Below are positions 22,416-33,369 of a stretch of DNA of 43,996 bases, piece after piece. The notes under the pieces are model-generated. The model saw nothing but the letters and a program-made list of their open reading frames with translations. It was not told the origin of the DNA and did not search any database. Positions within the stretch are counted from its first letter, which is position 1; every line of letters begins with the position of its first letter. The stretch lies in NCBI RefSeq assembly GCF_013116825.1, contig NZ_JABFNS010000077.1:1-43996 (forward strand), written 5' to 3'. This stretch comes from Myxococcus xanthus (GTDB taxonomy: Bacteria > Myxococcota > Myxococcia > Myxococcales > Myxococcaceae). The position numbers and the translations under genes were made by a program.

Positions 22416-23233
22416 TGCACCTGGGAGCCACCCTCCGGCTGTTGCGCACGGATGCGGGCCTGTCGCTGCGGGACCTGGCGCGCCGTATCGGCGTGTCCAG
22501 CGCGTACCTCAGCCGGGTGGAGAACGGCGTGGACGCGCCACCCACGCCCGAGCGTCTGTCGGCCATTGCCCGTGAGCTGCGAGTCCCGTCCTCTCTGCTG
22601 ATGGACGTGGCCAACCGGATGAGCCCGTCCGTGGCCGCCTACATGGAAGAGGTGCCGGGCGCGGGAGCCCTCTTCCTGGACATCGCTCAGCGGCGCCTGT
22701 CCGGGCTGCAACTGGCGCGTGTGCGCGACTTCCTGGACGCGGAGTTCCCCGCGGCCCAGGGGCGGCGCGACGCGCCCGTGCCCCCGCTGGCGCCCCTGCT
22801 GGCGCCGGAGCGGGTGGTGGTGCAGCTGTCCTGCGCGGGTTGGGACGACGTCCTGGACGTGGTGGCGGAGCGGCTGGCCTCCTCGCAGCCCGGCATGGAC
22901 GTCGCGCGGGTGGTGGGCGGCCTGAAGCGGCACCGGGAGGAGTCCTCGTGCGCGGTGGGCGGCGGGGTGGCCGTGCCACACTCCTTCCTTCCAGGTGCGG
23001 TGCCCACCGCGGCGCTGGTGACGCTGGCCACGCCGCTCGCGGGCGATACCCCCGACGGCAAGCCGCTCCGCGTCGTGGTGGCCATCCTGGACGCCGAGCG
23101 GGGCAACCCCCAGTTGGTGCGGCTGGCACATCTGGCGCGGCTGGCGGCCCATGGGCTGGCGGACCGGTTGTTGGGGCTCAGCCAGCCAGCCCAGGTGCTC
23201 TCCCGTCTGGAGGAACTGGAGGCGCTGCGCTGA
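22415..23233 (+). CDS. XRE-type HTH fused to PTS EIIA (type 2) domain
   Basis: 272 residues. Residues 1-65 form an XRE/Cro-like HTH (LRLLRTDAGLSLRDLARRIG, VSSAYLSRVENGVDAPPTPE). Residues from about 125 form a PtsN/mannitol-type EIIA domain: REESSCAVGGGVAVPHSFLP carries the expected phospho-His at position 189. It overlaps the antiporter stop by one base (TGATG), so expression is coupled. Known: EIIA-Ntr proteins regulate K+ uptake in enterobacteria by phosphorylation state. Inference: this protein senses PTS-Ntr phosphorylation and controls the antiporter or its operon. A convergent GNAT gene ends 1 nt away. Confidence 0.85.
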   Translation: MHLGATLRLLRTDAGLSLRDLARRIGVSSAYLSRVENGVDAPPTPERLSAIARELRVPSSLLMDVANRMSPSVAAYMEEVPGAGALFLDIAQRRLSGLQLARVRDFLDAEFPAAQGRRDAPVPPLAPLLAPERVVVQLSCAGWDDVLDVVAERLASSQPGMDVARVVGGLKRHREESSCAVGGGVAVPHSFLPGAVPTAALVTLATPLAGDTPDGKPLRVVVAILDAERGNPQLVRLAHLARLAAHGLADRLLGLSQPAQVLSRLEELEALR

Positions 23234-23234
23234 C

Positions 23235-23990
23235 TCAGCGGCTCGTGCGGCCCCAGGTCTCCCACGCGCCCAGGTCCCGGTAGCCCAGGCGCTGATACAA
23301 GGGCTTCGCCTCCGGCGTGGCCTCGAGCACCGCGGCCGTCATCCCCCGGCTCCGCGCCTGGTGGTGCAGCCCGCGCATCACCTGCGCGGCCAGCCCCCGG
23401 CCCCGGGCCTCGGGCACCGTGGCCACCATGTAGATGCCCGCGGTGTCGCCCACGTCCCGGGCCATGCCACACGCCAGGGCCACGCCCGCCTCCTTCGCGA
23501 CCAGCGTGTGCACGGGCAGCCGGGGCGGCCGCAGCCAGACGTCGAGCTGGCCCCCCAGCTGGCCCCACGTGCGCTTGTTGATGGCGACCATGTCGTCCTG
23601 CGTCTCGGATGACTCCAGGGGGATGTCCGGCGGGGCGTCCGGCACGTCCCCCAGCACCAGGCCCAGGGTATCGGACCGGACCGCGTCGGGGGCGAAGCCG
23701 GCGTCCTCCAGCACCCGCCGGCCCTCGGTGTCTCCGGGCAGCAGCACCACGCGCCAGCCGGGCAGGTCCAGGCGCAGGTAGAAGTCCGTCAGGGCGGGCA
23801 GGGCGTCGCGCAGCGCTCCCGGGTCGTGGAAGAAGGCCTGCTGGGCCCGCGAGAGCTCCGGGTGTCCCGGCAGACAGAAGGCGTCCACGCCTGGCAGGCC
23901 CAGGTGCCGCAGCGTGCCTCGCTCCCGCTGAAGGTGCTTGAAGGCGATGACGTTCGACAGCAGGCGCGCGGACAGCTCGGCATTCGTCAT
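23235..23990 (-). CDS. GNAT family N-acetyltransferase
   Basis: 251 residues from the ATG at 23990; the longer frame to 24089 runs into the intergenic region. The C-terminal half is a GNAT fold: YMVATVPEARGRGLAAQVMR is motif A with the acetyl-CoA-binding R-G-R-G-L loop, followed by AVLEATPEAKPLYQRLGYRD, the usual motif B. The N-terminal about 110 residues are a second, degenerate-looking lobe (HLGLPGVDAFCLPGHPELSR). Substrate unknown. Confidence 0.85.
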   Translation of the reverse strand: MTNAELSARLLSNVIAFKHLQRERGTLRHLGLPGVDAFCLPGHPELSRAQQAFFHDPGALRDALPALTDFYLRLDLPGWRVVLLPGDTEGRRVLEDAGFAPDAVRSDTLGLVLGDVPDAPPDIPLESSETQDDMVAINKRTWGQLGGQLDVWLRPPRLPVHTLVAKEAGVALACGMARDVGDTAGIYMVATVPEARGRGLAAQVMRGLHHQARSRGMTAAVLEATPEAKPLYQRLGYRDLGAWETWGRTSR

Positions 23991-24091
23991 GGGGCTCTGG
24001 AGCGTAGGGCACGCTCCGCCCGGCGGAGAACAGACGCAGCGCTCAAAACCGCGCACCGGGGCGCCGGGAGGATTAGGGTGCAGGGGCACCC

Positions 24092-24550
24092 ATGAGCAGC
24101 CCGCGCTTCTACGCCTTCGACCCTCGCGCCACCCGCATCGCCCTCTTCGTGGGGGCCTGCGTGCTGGCCGTCCTCACCGCCTGGGCCCTGGCGGATGCCC
24201 GGGCCGAGGGTGGCGTCCAGGCCATGGCTCGCGCCGGCGTCTCCGCGGGGCTGATGTTGACCTTCCTGGTGTCCTTCCACCGCCTGCGGCCCCGCACGGG
24301 CTGGGGCGTCACGGTGGACGCGCGGGGCGTGCGCGTGGCCCGGCCCTTCAGTCAGAAGGAGCTGGACCTGCACTGGGGGCAGATTGACCACGTGCGCCGG
24401 ATTGGCCGGAAGGGGAGCGTGCTCGCCCTGTTCCTCAAGGAGGAAGGCCGGGTGCTCGTCACCCGGCATCTCTTCGCCCGCAAGGCTGTTTTCGACGAGT
24501 TGATTTCGGCGCTGGAGGACCGCCTCCCGCCGCCCCGTTTCGACGCCTGA
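24092..24550 (+). CDS. Membrane protein with bacterial PH-like domain
   Basis: 152 residues. Two hydrophobic helices (about 17-34 and 46-62) precede a beta-rich domain: TGWGVTVDARGVRVARPFSQ, KELDLHWGQIDHVRRIGRKG, then VLALFLKEEGRVLVTRHLF. This layout fits the DUF304/bPH_2 type, where a small PH-like module follows a membrane hairpin. Divergent from the GNAT gene (101-nt gap). Function not known. Confidence 0.7.
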   Translation: MSSPRFYAFDPRATRIALFVGACVLAVLTAWALADARAEGGVQAMARAGVSAGLMLTFLVSFHRLRPRTGWGVTVDARGVRVARPFSQKELDLHWGQIDHVRRIGRKGSVLALFLKEEGRVLVTRHLFARKAVFDELISALEDRLPPPRFDA

Positions 24551-24635
24551 ACACCCCGTTCCCCGGGGCGGCCTCCCAGGCAGGCGGCCAGGCGGATTTC
24601 ACGAATGTTTACGCAGCCTTGCGAGTCCTCGTTAA

Positions 24636-27155
<2,520 letters not shown>

Positions 27156-27166
27156 GTCCGTCCCGA

Positions 27167-27218
27167 GGAAAGACGCGTGGGCCCGGTGCCCCTCGGCCCC
27201 GCGCCCACGTGCCTTTCC
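27167..27218 (+). terminator. Long stem-loop terminator after gyrB
   Basis: The arms GGAAAGACGCGTGGGC (27167-27182) and GCCCACGTGCCTTTCC (27203-27218) pair over 16 positions with one mismatch and one G-T wobble; the 20-nt loop is GC-rich. It starts 11 nt after the gyrB stop. The remaining sequence to 27429 holds nothing else I can call. Confidence 0.7.
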
Positions 27219-27429
27219 CGTCCTTGTCGAGCCGGGCCTCCGCGCTGCCGGGCCCTCGTTAGCCCTTACGTCAGGAAGCCGGCCCCCCGCGCTGAAGCCA
27301 CGGGGCGCCGGTCCACCGGAAGGTAGTCACCGTTCCTCCGGCCCAGCCCGGCGTCCTCCGCGGCGCCGCGAGTGCCCGCCTCACCTGTTGGCGCCCCAGG
27401 GCGTGTGCGGCGGGCTGCCTGTGCGGCTG

Positions 27430-30183
27430 TTACCGCTCCGAGCGGCGTGAGCCCTTCAGGGCCTCCGCGCGCTCCTTGCCGGACATGGCCGTCACGTCGA
27501 CGATGTCCACCTCGAAGGCGCCCCGGTTGTCGTTCACCTGCATGTCAGGGAAGGTGCAGTGCAGGTTCTCCGTGCCCGTGAGCTGGTAGCGCTTGCCGGT
27601 CTGGAGGATGCGGTGGGTGGCGCGCACGGATTCGGGCGCCGGGCCGCGCTCCATGCACAGCACCTGGCGGACGCGGCCGTTGGGGCCGGAGCGCAGCTCC
27701 GCGAAGTCGTCTCGCACGGTGAGCAGGTAGGTGGAGTCCGGGTTGAGGCCGCGCAGCACCATCTGGTGCTCGGGCTTCAGCGGCACCGCGTTTTCCTTCG
27801 CGTCGAAGGTGAACGCGCGCGGCGGCACGTAGGCGGACTGGCGGACGTTGACGCGGATGGCGCCGCTGTTGTCGTCCAGTCCGCCGTCATCCAGCGCGAA
27901 GACGTGGAGCTTCCGAGCGCCCTTGATGGTGCGCGTTGACGCGCCGAGCAGGCCGAAGCTGCTGTCCACCGGACCGTCACCCTCGATGAGGTAGGCCAGC
28001 GTGCCGGAGGCGGTGCCCCGGCCCTCGGCCAGGGACGCGCTGCCCTGCGTCCACACCGAGTACGTCGTGCCGGGGTTCAGCTCGATGCTGGCGGTGTTGT
28101 ATTCGGGCAGGGGGACAGCGTTGTACTGGGGGCGCAGCACCAGCACGCGGGTGGGGTAGCCCACCTCGTGCATCGTCCGCTGCGGCGTGTCCTCCTCCAC
28201 GGGCCCGCCTTGTGCGACCGCCGCCTCCGTGCTGGCGCCCGCGTCTTCTTGCGCGCCGGGGCCCGCGTCCTCCGGCGTGGCGGCGCCTTCCGCCACCACC
28301 ACGGCGCCCGCGTCCTCTGGCGCCGCTACGGCCCCTTCGACTGGAGGCGGCGGGGGCGCGGTGACGGGCTTCAGCTCCGCCGTCAGCGGCTTCACCAGGT
28401 TTGACGTGGGTGTGAAGCGCTTCGTCCAGGGCAGGTGCCCGGGCAGCGAGAGGGCCAGCGTGTTGGCCTCGCCAATCTTGACCTCCACCATCATTGGCGT
28501 GACGCCCTTGAGCACCTGGTCGTTGAGCCGCACGGTGGCGCCCGCGGGCTTGGAGGCGAGCCACAGCGTGGTGGTGGACACGTAGTCGAACGTGGACTCG
28601 CTCGCGATGACGAGCTTGTAGAACACGCCGACGAGGAACAGCGCGGCGGCGGCATAGACGACGGACATCGTCACGACGCGCGCCTTCTCCTTCCCCTTCG
28701 CCACGCGCGCGGCTTCTTCGCGCGCCAACGTGTCCCGGGCGTCGTCCACGGAGGTGCGGTAGCCCTTGCCAGTCCAGGTGCCCACCGGATGCGCCTCGGT
28801 GGTGGGCTCCTGGCCCTTGGCGGCGGGCACTTCGATGGGCGTGTCGCGCGGCGCGGCCTGGGTGGGGGCGGGCACATCACCTGCGTCAGTGCTGGGCTCT
28901 TCGTCCAGCGCCGGCACCGGGGGCTCGGGGCGCTCGGAGGTGTATGTCCTGCGGACGCCACCCTCGGAGCGGGGGAGCTGGGACTGGGTCGCCCGCCGCA
29001 CGCCGTTGCTCGTGGGACGGCGCGCTCCCGGGGGGCTCGCAGAGGGGCGACGGCCTCCTTCGCTGCCGGGCCGTCCGCTGTCACTGCCCGGGCGGCTGCG
29101 CACGCCGGGGCTGGAGCCCCGCGGGGCGTTGCTGGACGGGGGCCGCGCGCGTCCCTGGGACGACGCTTCGGTGACGCCCGTCTGCCAGGCGGCGAGCTGC
29201 TCCTGGAAGGCGGGGGACACCTCCACCCGGCGCCCCTCGGCGGCCAGCTCCTCCGGGAAGAGGTGCGCCATGAGCTGCGACAGCAGGGTGGGGGTGAAGC
29301 GCGGGTTGTCGCGGTAGAGCAGCTCCACCAGCGACTCGCTCAAGTCCTTCGCCGTCTGGTAGCGCGCCTCTCGGTCCAGCGCCATGGCGTGGGAGATGAC
29401 CGTCTCCACGTCCTCGCTGACAGTGGGGTTGAGCGCGGACGGCGGCGGGCGGTCGCCCACGAGGATGCGGGGCAGGACGGTGACGAACTCCCCTTCGTAG
29501 GGGCGCTTGCCGCACACCATCTCGTAGAGGACGACGCCCGCGGCGTACACGTCGGTGCGCGCGTCCAGGTCCTGCCGGCCCTGGGCCTGCTCCGGGGAGA
29601 AGTACGGGTACTTGCCCTTGAGGGTGCCGGGAGACGTCTTCGCCTCCACCGCGCTCGTCACCTTGGCGATGCCGAAGTCGATGACCTTGACCTCGCCCTC
29701 ATAGGAGATGAGGACGTTGTCAGGGGACACGTCGCGGTGCACCAGGCCCAGCGCCTGCCCGTCTTCGCCCACGTGTCGGTGCGCGTAGTCCAGGCCGTCA
29801 CACAGCTTGCTGGCCACGTGGAGCGCCAGCGGCTCCGGAAAGGACGCCATGCCCATCCGCTGGGCGCGGCGCAGCACCTTGGACAAGGGCTGGCCCTGCA
29901 CCAGCTCCATGGCGATGAAGTACTGCCCGTCCACCTCGCCGAAGTCGAAAATCTGCGCGATGTTGCTGTGGCTCATGCTGGCCACCACGCGCGCCTCGCT
30001 GATGAACATCTCGACGAAGTCCGCATCGTCGACGAAGTGCGGGAGGATCTGCTTGATGACGCAGGGCTTGGTGACGCCCGCCGCCCCCGTCATCCGCGCG
30101 CGGTAGGTGACCGCCATCCCCCCCGCGGCGATCTTCGAGAGGAGGACGTATTTACCGAATTGCTGAGGGCTGTTTTCCGCCAC
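27430..30183 (-). CDS. Transmembrane Ser/Thr protein kinase, PEGA-like domain
   Basis: 917 residues from GTG at 30183. Residues 10-285 are a eukaryotic-like kinase: glycine loop IAAGGMAVTYRAR, Lys44, Glu63, HRD at 149-151 in HRDVSPDN with Asn156, DFG at 169-171 and the activation/APE region GKYPYFSPEQAQGR. A Pro/Ser/Arg-rich linker (about 335-470) leads to one membrane helix at about 502-524. The outer part begins with a PEGA-like domain (LASKPAGATVRLNDQVLKGV) and an Ala/Glu/Asp-rich linker, then about 270 residues of unrecognised beta-rich sequence. Myxobacteria carry many such kinases. Downstream targets cannot be seen here. Confidence 0.93.
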   Translation of the reverse strand: MAENSPQQFGKYVLLSKIAAGGMAVTYRARMTGAAGVTKPCVIKQILPHFVDDADFVEMFISEARVVASMSHSNIAQIFDFGEVDGQYFIAMELVQGQPLSKVLRRAQRMGMASFPEPLALHVASKLCDGLDYAHRHVGEDGQALGLVHRDVSPDNVLISYEGEVKVIDFGIAKVTSAVEAKTSPGTLKGKYPYFSPEQAQGRQDLDARTDVYAAGVVLYEMVCGKRPYEGEFVTVLPRILVGDRPPPSALNPTVSEDVETVISHAMALDREARYQTAKDLSESLVELLYRDNPRFTPTLLSQLMAHLFPEELAAEGRRVEVSPAFQEQLAAWQTGVTEASSQGRARPPSSNAPRGSSPGVRSRPGSDSGRPGSEGGRRPSASPPGARRPTSNGVRRATQSQLPRSEGGVRRTYTSERPEPPVPALDEEPSTDAGDVPAPTQAAPRDTPIEVPAAKGQEPTTEAHPVGTWTGKGYRTSVDDARDTLAREEAARVAKGKEKARVVTMSVVYAAAALFLVGVFYKLVIASESTFDYVSTTTLWLASKPAGATVRLNDQVLKGVTPMMVEVKIGEANTLALSLPGHLPWTKRFTPTSNLVKPLTAELKPVTAPPPPPVEGAVAAPEDAGAVVVAEGAATPEDAGPGAQEDAGASTEAAVAQGGPVEEDTPQRTMHEVGYPTRVLVLRPQYNAVPLPEYNTASIELNPGTTYSVWTQGSASLAEGRGTASGTLAYLIEGDGPVDSSFGLLGASTRTIKGARKLHVFALDDGGLDDNSGAIRVNVRQSAYVPPRAFTFDAKENAVPLKPEHQMVLRGLNPDSTYLLTVRDDFAELRSGPNGRVRQVLCMERGPAPESVRATHRILQTGKRYQLTGTENLHCTFPDMQVNDNRGAFEVDIVDVTAMSGKERAEALKGSRRSER

Positions 30184-30237
30184 GGGGTAGGAGCATACCT
30201 TCCTTCCTGGGAAAGTCCCGGTTCCGGGTTGAACTCT

Positions 30238-30289
30238 GCGTGAAGTTTTTCAGGGTTATCAAGGTGTGAGGCTTCACATTTCTTCACGC
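30238..30289. promoter_or_regulatory. Nested inverted repeats in divergent promoter region
   Basis: In the AT-rich gap between the divergent kinase and the next operon, GCGTGAAG (30238-30245) and CTTCACGC (30282-30289) are perfect complements. Between them lies TGTGAGGCTTCACA (30265-30278), a second palindrome with arms TGTGA/TCACA. This could be an operator serving both directions. The arms resemble CRP half-sites, but the 4-nt spacing is not the 6 nt of CRP sites. Confidence 0.35.
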
Positions 30290-30394
30290 GGGGCGCCTGC
30301 CGTGGGCCCTCCCGGCGCGGTTATCTAGCGGACCTGCCTGCGCTTGCCGGCGGGCGGGGGCGGCTGGCCCCTCGCTGAGAAAGAGGCGTGGCCG

Positions 30395-31579
30395 ATGGTG
30401 TCCGAGCTCCCCCTTCGCTCGCGGTGGGGCGCCGTGTGTCTGAGTGGAGTGCTGCTGTTCTCGACGCCGGGCCTGGCCCGCGCTGGGGACGGGAGCCCGG
30501 AGGTCCCGGTGGATGCGCCCCTCCAGGCGCGCGTGGGGCTTTCCCAGCAGTCGTTGGCGCCGGTGCCCCCGCTGCCCCAGGAGCGCCCCGATTTCAAGCC
30601 GCTCGCGGTGGCGGTGGCGGTGGTGCCGGGGTTGCTCTTCCATGGGCTGGGGCCCCTGGTGGCGGGGGACCGTCACACCGCGAAGCGGCTCTTCGCGCTG
30701 GAGGGCGCGGGCCTGGGGCTCATCGCGCTGGGCGGGGTGCCCATTGCCCTCACGGGCGCCTCCCGGCGCACCATTGCTCCGCTGTATGCGGTGACGCTGG
30801 CGGGCTTCAGCGTGCTGGGCATCTCCGCGCTGGCCAATCTGTATGCGGTGACGGCGCCGGCGTTCGACGCGGGCGTCGCGCCGCCCCTCCTTCCTCCGCT
30901 GGAGTTGGAGGTGGGCTATCAGTATGTGAATGACGCTGCGTTCGACTACCGCCACTTCGTCACGGTGGGGGCGCAGGCCCGCTTCGACTCGCTGCGCCTG
31001 CTGGGCTCCGTGCGGGTGGACCCTGCCGAGGGCAACACCCAGGTGCGTCTGGGCGGGGCGTGGCGGCTGTTGGGCGCGCCGGAGCGCGCGCTGTCGGGCA
31101 CGGATGGCAGCGCGCTGGACGTGGAGGCTTTTGGCCAGTTCCACCGCTACCCCACCGAGGGCTTCGCGCTCATCAGCGGAGAGGTGGCGCTGCGGGGCCG
31201 GCTGGCCATGTCGCGCATCAGCCCGGCCATGGCGGGCTCCTTCGCGGAGGTCAGCGTGGGCACGTCGGCGGAGGCCTATACGTACCCCGGCGCGGTGAGC
31301 GACGGGAGCCTGCACGAGCAGCTGCTCTTCACCTTCGGCTACGGCGTGTGGCTGGGCCGGGGTGGGCCGCTCCGGGGCGAGGCGATGCTCTATTACGACC
31401 ACCGCAAGGACTCGTTCGCGGGGGGCATCCGCTCGCGCGGCGGTGGAATCGTGGGCGCCTTTGGCCTGAGGGGCCGGGCGCTGCTGACGGATGACTGGGG
31501 TGTCGCCGCCGAGGTGCAGGGAGGCGGCGCGCTCGTGGGCCGGCTGTCGTTGATTCGTGCCCTGGGAGGTGAGCGGTGA
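30395..31579 (+). CDS. Exported envelope protein of unknown function
   Basis: 394 residues from ATG 30395. A cleavable signal peptide is likely (RWGAVCLSGVLLFSTPGLARA). Three hydrophobic segments follow at about residues 75-90, 103-122 and 128-150. The C-terminal 230 residues alternate polar and hydrophobic positions (LELEVGYQYVNDAAFDYRHF, then VGAQARFDSLRLLGSVRVD), suggesting a beta-sheet or barrel-like part. I recognise no family. Its TGA overlaps the ATG of the metallophosphoesterase gene (TGATG), so the two are coupled and probably act together in the envelope. Confidence 0.7.
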   Translation: MVSELPLRSRWGAVCLSGVLLFSTPGLARAGDGSPEVPVDAPLQARVGLSQQSLAPVPPLPQERPDFKPLAVAVAVVPGLLFHGLGPLVAGDRHTAKRLFALEGAGLGLIALGGVPIALTGASRRTIAPLYAVTLAGFSVLGISALANLYAVTAPAFDAGVAPPLLPPLELEVGYQYVNDAAFDYRHFVTVGAQARFDSLRLLGSVRVDPAEGNTQVRLGGAWRLLGAPERALSGTDGSALDVEAFGQFHRYPTEGFALISGEVALRGRLAMSRISPAMAGSFAEVSVGTSAEAYTYPGAVSDGSLHEQLLFTFGYGVWLGRGGPLRGEAMLYYDHRKDSFAGGIRSRGGGIVGAFGLRGRALLTDDWGVAAEVQGGGALVGRLSLIRALGGER

Positions 31580-32679
31580 TGCGCGTGGGAGTGGTGGCGG
31601 CGCTGGTGGTGGCGGGGTGCGGCATGCGGCCCGCGGAGAACCGCGCGATTGCGGATTCCAAGGTGGGCCAGGCGCGGCAGGGTGGGGTGACGCTGTCGGT
31701 GGCGGACGGGCTGGCGACGGTGCGCGAATTGGCGCCGGGCACGCTGGTGCTGTGGGGCAACGCGCCGGCCTTCACCGCCCGCATCGACGTGGGCGCCCAG
31801 GCGCCGTCCGACTGGCTGGTGACGGTGCGCAACGCGATGCCGGACGCGGTGCTGGTGGCCGAGGAGGAAGGGGGCGCGCCGCTGGCGCAGGAGGCGCTCC
31901 CGCAGGCGCTGCCCACCGTGAAGGTGTGGCGCGTGGCGCTGCGCGCGGGGACGAAGGCGCGGCTGTCCGTGGCGCCGCCGGATTCCGAATCGCACGAGCC
32001 CTTCCGCTTCCTCGCGCTGGCGGACGTGCAGGAGGCCCTGCCGCGCGTCGGGGATATCTACGCGCGCATGCGGCGGGACGACGCGGCGCGCTTCATCCTC
32101 TTCGCGGGCGACCTCACGGAGTCAGGCACGCGCGATGAGTTGACGGAGTTCCAGGAGCGACTGGAGGCGGGCTCGCGCATCCCGCTGTACGCCACCCTGG
32201 GCAACCACGAGACGTTCACCCGCGACGCGGCCGAGTACCACGCGCTGGTGGGGCGCGGCAGCCAGAGCTTCGTCTTCAAGGGCGTGCGCTTCTCGGTGGT
32301 GGACTCCAGCAACGGCACGTTGGACCCCGGCGTGGAGGAGCAATTGGAGGGGTGGCTGGCGGCCTCGCGGGACGGCACGCACGTGGTGGCCATGCACGTG
32401 CCGCCGCAGGACCCGGTGGGCCTGCGCGGCGGCGGCTTCGCCAACCGGGGCGAGGCCGCGGGCCTGGTGGGGAAGATGGCGCGCGCCGGCGTGGACCTCA
32501 CGCTCTACGGGCACATCCACTCCTACTATTCGTTCGCCAACGCGGGCATCCCCGCCTTCATCTCCGGCGGCGGCGGCGCCATTCCGGAGACGTTCGACGG
32601 AGTGGGCCGTCACTACCTGTCCGTGGATGTGAGCGCGGACGACGGCTTGCAGCAGGCGGCGCTGGTGCGCGTGGATTGA
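31579..32679 (+). CDS. Lipoprotein metallophosphoesterase
   Basis: 366 residues from ATG 31579 (GGGAGG is about 8 nt upstream; a GTG at 31576 is less likely). MRVGVVAALVVAGC is a very short lipoprotein signal with the acylated Cys at residue 14. The C-terminal domain shows the calcineurin-like metal-binding blocks in order: FLALADVQE, FAGDLTE, LGNHE, VAMHVPP and YGHIHSYYS. The first block has Asp-x-Gln where Asp-x-His is standard. The N-terminal part, about residues 30-140, is a beta-rich domain like those in purple-acid-type phosphatases. Likely a periplasmic or outer-membrane phosphatase; substrate unknown. Coupled to the upstream exported protein. Confidence 0.88.
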   Translation: MRVGVVAALVVAGCGMRPAENRAIADSKVGQARQGGVTLSVADGLATVRELAPGTLVLWGNAPAFTARIDVGAQAPSDWLVTVRNAMPDAVLVAEEEGGAPLAQEALPQALPTVKVWRVALRAGTKARLSVAPPDSESHEPFRFLALADVQEALPRVGDIYARMRRDDAARFILFAGDLTESGTRDELTEFQERLEAGSRIPLYATLGNHETFTRDAAEYHALVGRGSQSFVFKGVRFSVVDSSNGTLDPGVEEQLEGWLAASRDGTHVVAMHVPPQDPVGLRGGGFANRGEAAGLVGKMARAGVDLTLYGHIHSYYSFANAGIPAFISGGGGAIPETFDGVGRHYLSVDVSADDGLQQAALVRVD

Positions 32680-32775
32680 TCCGCAGGGGTGCTGTTTTAG
32701 CCTACCCTCTTGATCTGACACTGAACATCTGGGCAGATAGGGCCACCTTCCCGCAAGGAGCCAGGAGGCCCGCGC

Positions 32776-33300
32776 ATGTTCGACTCGAACGAGAACGACC
32801 CCATTTCCCCGGCGCTGCGTGCGCTGCTCGAGCTGTTCACCACGGAGCTGGCGGAGGTCCGCTTCCCGGACATGAACGGGGAGGTGCTGGACGCCGCGGC
32901 TGAGCAGGTGCGGGCGCAGGCGGAGGCCGTGGCGCGCGCGCAGGCGGCGCTGGATTCCGCGCGGCAGGCGCTGCATGAGAGCCAGGAGGCGTTGCTCCAG
33001 AAGGGCCAGCGGGCGCTGGCGTACGCGCGGGTCTTCTCCGAGGAGAACGTGGAGCTGAGCGCGCGCCTGGACGGCATCCACCTGCCGCGCGCGGCGCGCA
33101 AGGGCGCCCGGGCCGACGGCGGAGCGGCGGACTCCGCGAGCGCGGCGCAGGGCAACGATGAGAACGCGCCCCGCCGCCGGGGCCGTCCTCCCAAGGCCCG
33201 CGCCGCCGCGGGTGCGTCCCTGTTCGCGGATGGGGCCTCGCCGGAGGCGCTCGCCGCCTCGGCGCACCACACCGGCAACGGCATGTTGTCCGAGGCCTGA
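32776..33300 (+). CDS. Coiled-coil protein with AT-hook
   Basis: 174 residues. Residues 30-100 form an Ala/Gln/Glu-rich coiled coil (AAAEQVRAQAEAVARAQAAL...). After a low-complexity linker comes RRRGRPPKARA (about 134-144), a classic AT-hook that inserts in the minor groove of AT-rich DNA. AAGGAG lies about 16 nt and AGGAGG about 8 nt before the ATG. The upstream 95 bp include an AT-richer stretch (TTGATCTGACACTGAACATC) that may be the promoter. No enzyme domain. Inference: a small nucleoid-associated or regulatory DNA-binding protein. Confidence 0.75.
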   Translation: MFDSNENDPISPALRALLELFTTELAEVRFPDMNGEVLDAAAEQVRAQAEAVARAQAALDSARQALHESQEALLQKGQRALAYARVFSEENVELSARLDGIHLPRAARKGARADGGAADSASAAQGNDENAPRRRGRPPKARAAAGASLFADGASPEALAASAHHTGNGMLSEA

Positions 33301-33320
33301 GCGGGCCGCGGATAAACGAA

Positions 33321-33351
33321 GCCGCCCGGTGTGTCGCGGCCACCGGACGGC
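33321..33351. terminator. Bidirectional hairpin between convergent genes
   Basis: GCCGCCCGGTG (33321-33331) pairs with CACCGGACGGC (33341-33351) over 11 positions with one mismatch and a 9-nt loop. It lies 20 nt after the AT-hook gene stop and 19 nt beyond the stop of the convergent dehydrogenase gene, so it can serve both. Confidence 0.65.
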
Positions 33352-33369
33352 CTCGCGAGGACTGGCGCA

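Noticed and set aside
30265..30278. CRP binding site
   Set aside because: Arms TGTGA/TCACA are separated by 4 nt instead of 6; kept only as a generic palindrome.
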